A DNA stretch of 64,000 nucleotides from Spongilla lacustris (taxonomy: Eukaryota > Porifera > Demospongiae > Spongillida > Spongillidae). The DNA lies in contig OX442429.1 of NCBI GenBank assembly GCA_949361645.1, positions 8,305,694 through 8,369,693 on the forward strand, in the 5' to 3' direction. This document shows positions 55,048 to 64,000 of this stretch, piece after piece. Positions within the stretch are counted from its first letter, which is position 1, and each line of letters opens with the position of its first letter. The notes under the pieces were generated by a model. It had not been told where the DNA came from. It did no database searches and saw only the letters and a list, made by a program, of their open reading frames with translations. The position numbers were made by a program, and so were the translations under genes.

Positions 55048-56962
55048 ATGGAGAACGACAGCCAGGCACCTCTGCCCAAGGCCAAGCGACCGCGCAACAG
55101 AGAAGTGTTGCAGCTTCCTGCAAGCGACTTCCCTCCAGCTCTTATCACACAACTAACCGGACTCCGCCGTTATCTCACCGAACCGCTATCCGCAACTCGG
55201 AAGACGGATCCGCTCTCGCAGATCACGCTCCAAGCAACAGAACGTCGCTTGCTGAGTACGCGGTTATACAGAATGTTATATATACCATGCATGCACTTTA
55301 AAAACTAACATACATGCACTTTTTGCATGCAGGCTTCCTCGGTTATACGCACACATCAAACCCCGACGCGTCTCCGGACTTGATGCAGTGCGCAGATCTG
55401 GAGATGCTCAGAACCTTTCTGCAATACATGGAGGTATATATATAATTATAATTATAATTTATATATATATATATATATATAAGTCCAAGCATTATATATA
55501 CATTCTATATATATAATTAATATACACATGCGTGCGTGCATGCAGGAACACAGGGGATCGTCTCCAGGGACGCTGGCCACATATTGCCAGAGCTTCCTAC
55601 ACGCGCTCGCCTTTCTAACGGCTGACGCTGGAGCCCTGCAGCAGTAAGGTCGTGGCTGTCTAAATATCAGAAAACCGCTTTCGAACAGAGAGACGTCTCC
55701 TGGCAGAGGCTGAAGGCGAGAGGTAGGTATATATATATATATATATATACATGCATGCATTTTTCATGCGTGCATGTACACTTTGCATGCAGGGAAGTGG
55801 TTGGTTTGGTCGGAGATTTTGGAAGTTCTTAAATTGCAAAAAGAAATGTTCGAGTCGGCCGAATCAGCCTTCTCCAAGGCCTGGGAAGCTCAGAAATATG
55901 CCATCCTTCTTCTATATTGTTCGATCCCCCCCGCACGCGGAAGAGAATACAGAGAACTGAAACTCTGTGTAACAGATAGCGATTTACAGCTCTGGGATCC
56001 GCCACTCAGAGATTCCAATTGGCTCCTTCTCGCCCCGACCACGGCAGAGGCCTTCTTTACGTTGGCGCCCACAAGACTTCGAAGTACACAGGGGTACAAC
56101 GCATTGAGCTATCCCGGGATGGCTCCACGCACTTGCTCCTGGAACACCTAGTAGCATTCTCGTGCCGGGAAAGACCTGTCCTTTTGCAGGGAAACGTCCA
56201 CGACTGGCTTTTCGTGGTACGTTTATGCATGCTTTTTTAAATTTATTGCCACTTAATTAACGTTCGCTGCGACTTCTTCTTCCATGCGCACAGAACCACG
56301 CAGGTCTCCCGTTCGAGTCATCAGACGGTTGGACTAAAGCCATCCAGGCCATCTTTCTCCAACACAAAAATGTGGCGATTTCAACTAACGCCATCAGAGC
56401 GTCCTACGTCACAGATTTATTGAGTGGTGACCCCCAAACGGGAGTTCCCGAACATGTACTCAACCAGGTTGCCCGCGCCATGAGGCACTCTAGGGCCGAA
56501 CAGCTGAGGACGTACGACCGAAGGACGTCCTCGGACAAGGTCGCCCGAGCCGTACAGCACACCGCTACACGAGTTGCTACGGCGCTCGACATTCCGGGGC
56601 CGTCTTCGTCAACACCGTCCAAAAAAAAGGTTTATCTACCGTCAATCGGTGACATCGTCGCACTCGCGGAGGGCTCATCTAGTGACAAAGAACCCGTCAT
56701 TCTGTTGGGCAAAGTCATGCGTGTCTTACCGGACGTCAAGGAAGTCATGCTCGCTCATCTGAAGCCTCTACCCAAGAGCAGAAAGACTGCGCCCACCTTT
56801 AAACTCACCGTGGGCAAGGACGCTTGGGTCGAACCAATCGACTCACTTGTGTTTCCTGTAGACGTGGTGTTTGACCACAAGTCATCAACATACACTCTAC
56901 GCACGCCTTTACGAGATATACATGACCACGTGTTTAATGACAGCGGTTCCGATGATGATTGA
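55048..56962 (+). pseudogene. Crypton-like tyrosine recombinase, copy B, five exons, two single-base frame breaks
   Basis: Exons 55048-55255, 55333-55433, 55546-55722, 55793-56216 and 56294-56962, with GT-AG introns of 70-112 bases. Exons 2-3 hold the core-binding helices (SPGTLATYCQSFLHALAF). Exon 4 carries Arg I (PPARGREYRELKL) and, in another frame, the Lys box (GAHKTSKYTG). Exon 5 has STNAIRASYVT (N replaces the usual H of HxxR) and ARAMRHSRAEQLRTYDR with the His and presumed catalytic Tyr. A ~150-residue C-terminal part (GDIVALAEG; LLGKVMRVL) may be a small chromatin-type barrel. Exon 3 is one base shorter than copy A near 55640, and exon 4 loses one base at CCCC 56033-56036. Allowing for both, the total is 1,581 bases, a multiple of three, suggesting very recent mutation or assembly error. 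Enzymes of this fold recombine DNA through a 3'-phosphotyrosine link. Confidence 0.8.
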
Positions 56963-57388
56963 TTGTAAATGCACATCCATACTTATGCATAAAAGATTCT
57001 ATCAATTGAAACACTTGTCTTCAAGTCTAAGAGATGCGTGCCACTTCGAGGCCCTGCCACTCCCCGTTAGTCTGGGGTCCCTACTGATGGCTGCCCCAGA
57101 TTACTCCCCGTCGACGCGGCCGGCGCCGATGTGGACAACTTAATAGTTCCAATGATTATTAACATTTACTACACATAAACATAATATAAATCCATTAAAT
57201 AAAAATAAAAAAATTCAAGTACAAACTGAAACACATTTTCATCCTTGAGCAGACAGTCCTTTCCTGCGCGTAGGAGAGAGACTGGCTGTTATACAACACA
57301 CACGCACATACCACGTGGGCACAAGCTTATAAAAGCACGCACGCAAACGTGACCTACCACATGCTTTGTGCCGCGTTTTTCTATAAAA
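56963..57388. promoter_or_regulatory. Intergenic region upstream of the SET-like gene
   Basis: 426 bases between recombinase stop and next ATG; no ORF on the sense strand. TATAAAA-like sequence sits at 57382-57388, directly before the ATG, so it may be leader rather than a TATA box. Confidence 0.35.
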
Positions 57389-57716
57389 ATGTCTGCAAGC
57401 GAAGTCTTCGTCTCTTCCTTTTCGCGTACCCTTCGGGTACAACTTGGGACCATGAGCAGGAACGATGTTCGGCAAACTCTGGAGAGCATAATCGCCCTCT
57501 TGACAAGATGGCTGGACACGTTCACCGGTGCGAGAAATAATTATAAATATTAATTCGGCCATCATTATATACATGTAGTATTATCGGCCATTACATTAAT
57601 TTCACTATTAATTTACCTGTTTTCTGCACCAGCTGGTTCTCCTTCAGAAACACCTCCTGTTCTCAGCAGCTACACTCCATTGGTACATGCTGGTATGTTC
57701 CTGCAGAGAGAGAGAG

Positions 57717-57773
<57 letters not shown>

Positions 57774-57863
57774 CAGTATAATACACCTTCGATGCTTACT
57801 ACAATAGCCGACCAAGTACAACATCCTTCTCCAACACAATCTCTCCCTTCCAATGGTGTCATA

Positions 57864-57907
<44 letters not shown>

Positions 57908-58168
57908 TTGTGTGTGATACTAAAGAACCATACACATTCTTTGTAACCCCTATCCATTGATATACATGTATATTAATGTTACCATTACATACATATTTAA
58001 AATTAATAGTAAAAAAGCATGTACACAATATAATTAAAAAACAGCAAAGTTGAACACATTGTTTCGACCATTTAAACTTACCATTGTAAACTGTTCTCTC
58101 CACCAGCTGGTGTTCTCCTTCACAAACACTCAGCAGCTACACTCCATCGGTATATGCTGGTATGTTCC

Positions 58169-58242
<74 letters not shown>

Positions 58243-58334
58243 CAGTATAATACACCTTCGATGCTTACTACAATAGCCGACCAAGTACAACATCCTTCTC
58301 CAACACAATCTCTCCCTTCCAATGGTATGTCATA

Positions 58335-58391
<57 letters not shown>

Positions 58392-61300
58392 TGTGATTGT
58401 GTGTGATACTAAAGAACCATACACATTCTTTGTAACCCCTATCCATTGATATACATGTATATTAATGTTACCATTACATACATATTTAAAATTAATAGTA
58501 AAAAAGCATGTACACAATATAATTAAAAAACAGCAAAGTTGAACACATTGTTTCGACCATTTAAACTTACCATTGTAAACTGTTCTCTCCACCAGCTGGT
58601 TCTCCTTCACAAACACTCAGCAGCTACACTCCATCGGTATATGCTGGTATGTTCCTGCAGTGTGTGTGTGTTTGTGTGTGTGACAGTATGATAAACCATA
58701 CAATAGCCGACCAAGTACAACATCCTTATGGACCCTCACCATCAACACTCTCTGTCCCTTCCAACGGTATGTCAATACAGTGTGTGTTTTAAGTATGAAG
58801 TAAACAACCTGCATGCACATTCTTTCTAACCCCTACCATCCACTGATATATGTGTGCTGTCAATGTGTGCATGTGAGCGTACAAGTATATATATATATAT
58901 CACAGGCAATAATAACGTTCAAAGTACCACTTTTAAATATGTATATTCATATAACCATTACAATAATGAACATGTACATCAACTATAATAAACGCACAAA
59001 CACATACATGTACTCTAGATAGAATGGCCCTGGAGTTGGCTCTGATCTGGGTCTATCATATGTCTGATTTGTTGTGATGGGCTTAGGCTCCCCCTATGTA
59101 GTGTGGCATGTTTAAAGAGACTACATAATTGGATAAAACTCTTTACAACGTAATTACATGTATTTGCTTTTGCCACCAGCTGGTACCCCCCGTCCTCCAC
59201 CAACAGTGGGCCACCATGCCCCTAGGGATCCAGCTGGCCGTCCTCCAAGGCGTCGTGTGCGTATGGACCTCCCCCTGGAACCTGATTTCCTCTCCAAAGT
59301 TGATGTCCTAGTACAACGGGGGAAGAAGGACCACCCTGACTGGATAGAGACCCTCAATGGACACCTGTCAAGCAGAGTTCACCCATTTGCCAACAACGCG
59401 AGGGACATGCTTGACAGGTGTCCACAACCCGCCAATGCCCAGGAAGCGATGGTGCAGGTCACCTCGCTTCTGACACTCCCCAACGTAGTCAGGGCATTGG
59501 CGTGGATACGAATTGGCCAGCTGATGGTCACCCTTTCTCTGAAAACAGCAGATATGGTCTCTACCTGTGCAGAGGCAGAGAGGGGTCTGTACCATCAGCT
59601 GGTCAACGAATGCTCTGCGGGAGGATGTGCCACCTGCCAGGCTTGTGATTTTACCATCAACCATCCACCTTGCGGTGGAGTACAGTTCACCTTCAAAGTG
59701 GTCCGCACAGAGTTCACCAATGTGTCACACACCCACTTTGAAGCGTGCAAACGGCTCTACCGCAAGGTGGATATAACTACACCCCTGGCGATGTCGGGCC
59801 TTGTGCCCCCTTCATCAATAAAGGCCTTAGTAGCCGAATCCACCCCCAACATCGTGGCTGAAGTAGGTACTCCCCCCCCCGGTACTCCCCCCCCAGTGGC
59901 TGATGTATCCCCAGTGGCTGATGTACCCCCAGTGGCTGATGTACCCCCAGAGGCTGATGTACCCCCAGTGGCTGATGTACCCCCAGTGGCTGATGTACCC
60001 CCAGTGGCTGATGTACCCCCAGTGGCTGATGTACCCCCAGCTGATGTACCCCCAGTGGCTGATGTACCCCCAGTGGCTGATGTACCACCAGTGGCTGATG
60101 TAGGTAGTCCCCCCCTCCCCACCACAGTGGAAGTTGAAGATATGGAGGCAGACACCCCCCTCGACAGTGGCATGAACACCACCTTTGCACTGCTCGAGGG
60201 AAAGGACCCCTCCACGGCTGTCCACTATGTGGATGGGGATGGGGGACACCTCGTAGGGGACTTCTTCCCTCAGCTGCTACAGTATGCTAGGAGGCATAGG
60301 GTTCCCTGCCAAACTGTTCAGCCACATGGCCTGACTCTGGTGCCCTTTCGTGAGTACCAGGACGATGCACCAGAGTTGGGTCATGTATACCATCTGGAGC
60401 TGAACAGCGGCAGCATGGCAGGGGGAAGCAGGTCATCATATGCCAACACAGCAACCAGGGTTGTGGTGCCCTTCGGGTATCACGCCCTGGTGCATGCCAG
60501 AAAATGTATGGCGACCAGCACCACTGTCACCGTGGTAGCTATGGGTGTAGATGGAAGGGGGGGAAGGCTCCTAGTGGAGCTATTTGTGGACAATGGTCTG
60601 GCGTCAACTGGGGAGGAAAGAATAAGAGCTGGCCTGAGCTATCCAACCCTCCGTGCACCAACGAGATATGTGCGTGCCTACGAGGCGGCACAGAGGAACG
60701 GCGTCGGCCTGCACCAATACTACCTTGTGGACGACGAGGTGCTCCCAGGTGCACTGAAGCAAAAACTTCAGATTCTGGGAGCAACCGTCACGCACACAAC
60801 ATCTATAAATAACATCAAGTGCGTTGTTGTCAATGAGAACACATACCTCAACGAGTGTCATGTGTTGGAGATGACGTCCACCATACCAGGTGCAGGCATG
60901 GCCGCCTTCCTGCGCCCCACACCACCCGATAGGCATGCATATGTCATCCCAGAAGGAGCCCGTATTTGCCTGTACTCTGACCAACTTGTCAATGAGGCAG
61001 AACAGGTAAATACGGACTACCTGCTGGTAAGGGAGGCATATGGAAGGAAGGCATGGAATCCCCTGGTCCCAGACGGTGCCAACTTTGGGCGGCTAGTGAA
61101 TCAGGGTGGTCTGGAGGAAGGGCTAAAGGCACTGGTGGCATCGTGTGATGTTACACGTGGGTCCGTTCGCTTCAGTGCCGGAGATGCAGAAATTGTGTTT
61201 ATGGCTAAGAGCAACGTGACTTATAAATATAAATACAACAACCTTGCCACCATGGGGAGGAAGCACCAGCTGGAGGTCGTAGCTTCAAAGACAATCACCT

Positions 61301-61584
61301 CATCCAGTACCCATGCCATAGAACTGCTGGGCAACTATGGCATTGGGTACTGGATACCCTACGTCCTTAGTCATCACGAACAATGGGGAATGGACAATGC
61401 CATCGTAAAGTGTGTCCTCTGGCTTCTGCTGTCAGAGAACAGCTCAATGGGAAGAGCCGAAAGGCTCCAGTACCTGGGGGACGAGGAACACTCTCTGGTG
61501 ACTCCGGCCACCAGAGAGCTGTTTCGAAGAATGGAGTGCCCCTTTCCCATTGACAGCAGAAAGAGACAGAGGACACACTCTTAA
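57389..61584 (+). CDS. Eight-exon gene for a ~920-950-aa protein, SET-like C-terminal region, function unknown
   Basis: Exons 57389-57527, 57633-57692, 57808-57855, 58107-58159, 58277-58324, 58596-58646, 58707-58766 and 59180-61584; all junctions are GT-AG and phase 1. Exon 1 is helical (NDVRQTLESIIALLTRWLD). Six mini-exons of 48-60 bp encode Ser/Pro-rich pieces of two kinds (AGSPSETPPVLSSYTPL; ADQVQHPSPTQSLPSN). The last exon has a conserved-looking N-terminal part with a Cys cluster (CSAGGCATCQAC), a VADVPP hexapeptide tract, then about 480 residues. Within that, IPGAGMAAFLRP, IPEGARICLYSDQ, NFGRLVNQGG and NVTYKYKYNN recall, in order, the GxGxxA, IxxGxxIxxY, NxxRxxNH and TYDY blocks of SET methyltransferases. 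The key His of NHS is replaced by Q. The resemblance is weak. Exon 58107-58159 is 53 bp, two bases too long, and would break the frame if included. Confidence 0.65.
57640..58660 (+). repeat. Tandemly duplicated ~460-490-bp exon-pair modules
   Basis: A mini-exon, a (GT)n intron, a second mini-exon, a (GT)n intron and about 190 unique bases occur twice almost identically (57633-58080 and 58107-58570) and start a third time at 58596. Conservation includes introns, so the duplication is recent. Confidence 0.88.
57721..58390. repeat. Intronic (GT)n microsatellites
   Basis: Pure GT tracts at about 57722-57770, 57866-57906, 58173-58241 and 58337-58389, each just after a mini-exon donor site. Confidence 0.96.
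59876..60103 (+). repeat. 18-bp coding minisatellite (VADVPP)n
   Basis: cccccagtggctgatgta repeats about 11 times in frame in the last exon, encoding VADVPP with one variant (EADVPP) and one shortened unit. Minisatellite in a linker between two protein regions; length is likely polymorphic. Confidence 0.93.
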
Positions 61585-61604
61585 TCCACCAGTCCTGACC
61601 TTCC

Positions 61605-63668
61605 TACTTCTGCCAGGCCACACCCTGACCCGGCCTTTCCTCTGACCAGCCAGCAAGTGCCAGCCAAACCACCTCCAGACATTTGTACTAGACCCGGCCC
61701 TTCCTCTGACCAGCCAGCCAGAGTGCCAGCCAAACCACCTCCAGACATTTGTACTAGACCCGACCTTTCCTCTGACCAGCCAGCCAGTGCCAGCCAAACC
61801 ACCTCCAGACATTTGTACTAGACCCGACCTTTCCTCTGACCAGCCAGCCTGTGCCAGCCAAACCACCTCCAGACATTTGTACTAGACCCGACCTTTCCTC
61901 TGACCAGCCAGCCAGTGCCAGCCAAACCACCTCCAGACATTTGTACTAGACCCGACCTTTCCTCTGACCAGCCAGCCTGTGCCGGCCAAACCACCTCCAG
62001 ACATTTGTACTAGACCCGACCTTTCCTCTGACCAGCCAGCCAGTGCCGGCCAAACCACCTCCAGACATTTGTACTAGACCCGACCTTTCCTCTGACCAGC
62101 CAGCCAGTGCCAGCCAAACCACCTCCAGACATTTGTACTAGACCCGACCTTTCCTCTGACCAGCCAGCCAGTGCCAGCCAAACCACCTCCAGACATTTGT
62201 ACTAGACCCGACCTTTCCTCTGACCAGCCAGCCAGTGCCAGCCAAACCACCTCCAGACATTTGTACTAGACCCGACCTTTCCTCTGACCAGCCAGCCAGT
62301 GCCAGCCAAACCACCTCCAGACATTTGTACTAGACCCGACCTTTCCTCTGACCAGCCAGCCAGTGCCAGCCAAACCACCTCCAGACATTTGTACTAGACC
62401 CGACCTTTCCTCTGACCAGCCAGCCAGTGCCAGCCAAACCACCTCCAGACATTTGTACTAGACCCGACCTTTCCTCGGACCAGCCAGCCAGTGCCAGCCA
62501 AACCACCTCCAGACATTTGTACTAGACCCGACCTTTCCTCTGACCAGCCAGCCAGTGCCAGCCAAACCACCTCCAGACATTTGTACTAGACCCGACCTTT
62601 CCTCTGACCAGCCAGCCAGTGCCAGCCAAACCACCTCCAGACATTTGTACTAGACCCGACCTTTCCTCTGACCAGCCAGCCAGTGCCAGCCAAACCACCT
62701 CCAGACATTTGTACTAGACCCGACCTTTCCTCTGACCAGCCAGCCGGTGCCAGCCAAACCACCTCCAGACATTTGTACTAGACCCGACCTTTCCTCTGAC
62801 CAGCCAGCCAGTGCCAGCCAAACCACCTCCAGACATTTGTACTAGACCCGACCTTTCCTCTGACCAGCCAGCCAGTGCCAGCCAAACCACCTCCAGACAT
62901 TTGTACTAGACCCGACCTTTCCTCTGACCAGCCAGCCAGTGCCAGCCAAACCACCTCCAGACATTTGTACTAGACCCGACCTTTCCTCTGACCAGCCAGC
63001 CAGTGCCAGCCAAACCACCTCCAGACATTTGTACTAGACCCGACCTTTCCTCTGACCAGCCAGCCAGTGCCAGCCAAACCACCTCCAGACATTTGTACTA
63101 GACCCGACCTTTCCTCTGACCAGCCAGCCAGTGCCAGCCAAACCACCTCCAGACATTTGTACTAGACCCGACCTTTCCTCTGACCAGCCAGCCAGTGCCA
63201 GCCAAACCACCTCCAGACATTTGTACTAGACCCGACCTTTCCTCTGACCAGCCAGCCAGTGCCAGCCAAACCACCTCCAGACATTTGTACTAGACCCGAC
63301 CTTTCCTCTGACCAGCCAGCCAGTGCCAGCCAAACCACCTCCAGACATTTGTACTAGACCCGACCTTTCCTCTGACCAGCCAGCCAGTGCCGGCCAAACC
63401 ACCTCCAGACATTTGTACTAGACCCGACCTTTCCTCTGACCAGCCAGCCTGTGCCAGCCAAACCACCTCCAGACATTTGTACTAGACCCGGCCTTTCCTC
63501 TGACCAGCCAGCCAGTGCCAGCCAAACCACCTCCAGACATTTGTACTAGACCCGGCTATTCCTCTGACCAGCCAGCCAGTGCCAGCCAAACCACCTCCAG
63601 ACATTTGTACTAGACCCAACCGTCTGACCAGCCAGCCAGTGCCAAACCACCTCCAGACATGTACTAGA
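61605..63668 (+). repeat. 64-bp minisatellite, about 32 copies
   Basis: The unit contains cagccagccagtgccagcca, aaccacctccagacatttgt and actagacccgacctttcctc. Most copies are near identical; variants cluster at the two ends (gcctgtgcc, cggcc, shortened final units), the usual sign of growth from the middle. It starts about 20 bases after the stop of the preceding gene, so it may lie in its 3' UTR. Confidence 0.96.
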
Positions 63669-64000
63669 ACTTTTGGTACTGCCTATAGGAATGCTTGGAA
63701 GTTGTGATGTTGCAACCATCACCTCTTTGTATACTTGTATACTGTTACTAGCATTCTTGTTGAGCTATTGATGTTTATTAAAAATTATAATCACAGCCAA
63801 TGTCAAACTAAGTACATTGTGTGCAAGGTGTTGAGGGAGGGGGAGGCGTGTCTATGTCCTACATGGTGCAGAAAAAAATGCCTACCAAATGGGACACCCA
63901 CTTAGAGATTCATTCTACAAGCTTAGAGGATTATTAGCTACAACACACATTCTCCTTAGTGACCCTCACACTTGCCAAACGGTGCTGGGCTTGTCACGTG
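63669..64000. other. Non-coding right edge
   Basis: No gene is seen. An AT-rich stretch near 63778-63795 could hold a polyadenylation context but no clear signal is assigned. Confidence 0.3.

Noticed and set aside
59757..60249. Minus-strand Gly/Thr- and Trp/His-rich frames
   Set aside because: Shadows of the VADVPP-coding 18-bp repeat.
61605..63668. CRISPR-like array
   Set aside because: The repeat is contiguous 64-bp tandem units with no unique spacers, and the genome is eukaryotic.

Overview
The window looks like a metazoan nuclear genome, probably a marine invertebrate; a sponge or cnidarian is my guess. The support is spliced genes with short introns, GT/CA microsatellites inside introns, several large satellite arrays, and DIRS-like, BEL/Pao, LINE, piggyBac and other TIR elements. 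I recognise no conserved housekeeping gene and no RNA gene. Nearly all of the window is mobile or repetitive DNA.

Layout. 1-4.0 kb: decayed DIRS-type tyrosine-recombinase retrotransposon on the minus strand (SAP-domain gag, RT-RNase H, recombinase), cut by the left window edge. 4.0-7.8 kb: gene-poor DNA with a 319-bp TIR element and G-tracts. 7.85-39.1 kb: a nested complex. Its base is a ~959-bp satellite (about 11 copies up to 22.7 kb, resuming as fragments at 37.3-39.1 kb). Into it went a 634-bp TTAA-flanked MITE, an intact 3.3-kb piggyBac-like transposon with a 583-residue transposase, a second ~150-170-bp satellite, and a LINE fragment. The second satellite is itself split by an ~9-kb TTAA-flanked element with 12-bp termini, which contains minisatellites and a LINE 3' fragment split by a BEL/Pao element with identical LTRs. 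It is also split by a non-coding LTR element whose 3' LTR holds another 631-bp TTAA MITE.

39.1-49 kb: minisatellites (about 40 bp and 56 bp), pyrimidine tracts, a 959-bp TA-flanked TIR element, and repeated exon-like modules on the minus strand. 49-57 kb: two copies of a duplicated unit consisting of a minus-strand exon and, about 0.93 kb away in divergent orientation, a five-exon gene for a Crypton-like tyrosine recombinase. Copy A (50.9-51.8 kb) is truncated. Copy B (55.0-57.0 kb) is complete except for two single-base frame breaks. 57.4-61.6 kb: a same-strand eight-exon gene with tandemly duplicated phase-1 mini-exons and a large last exon, encoding an unrecognised protein with a faint SET-like C-terminal region. 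61.6-63.7 kb: about 32 copies of a 64-bp minisatellite.

The most interesting pieces are the recombinase gene plus its neighbours (possibly a large multi-gene recombinase element), the series of TTAA insertions, and the BEL element that lost most of its reverse transcriptase yet has identical LTRs. Coordinates were read by hand; domain calls rest on motifs, not searches.
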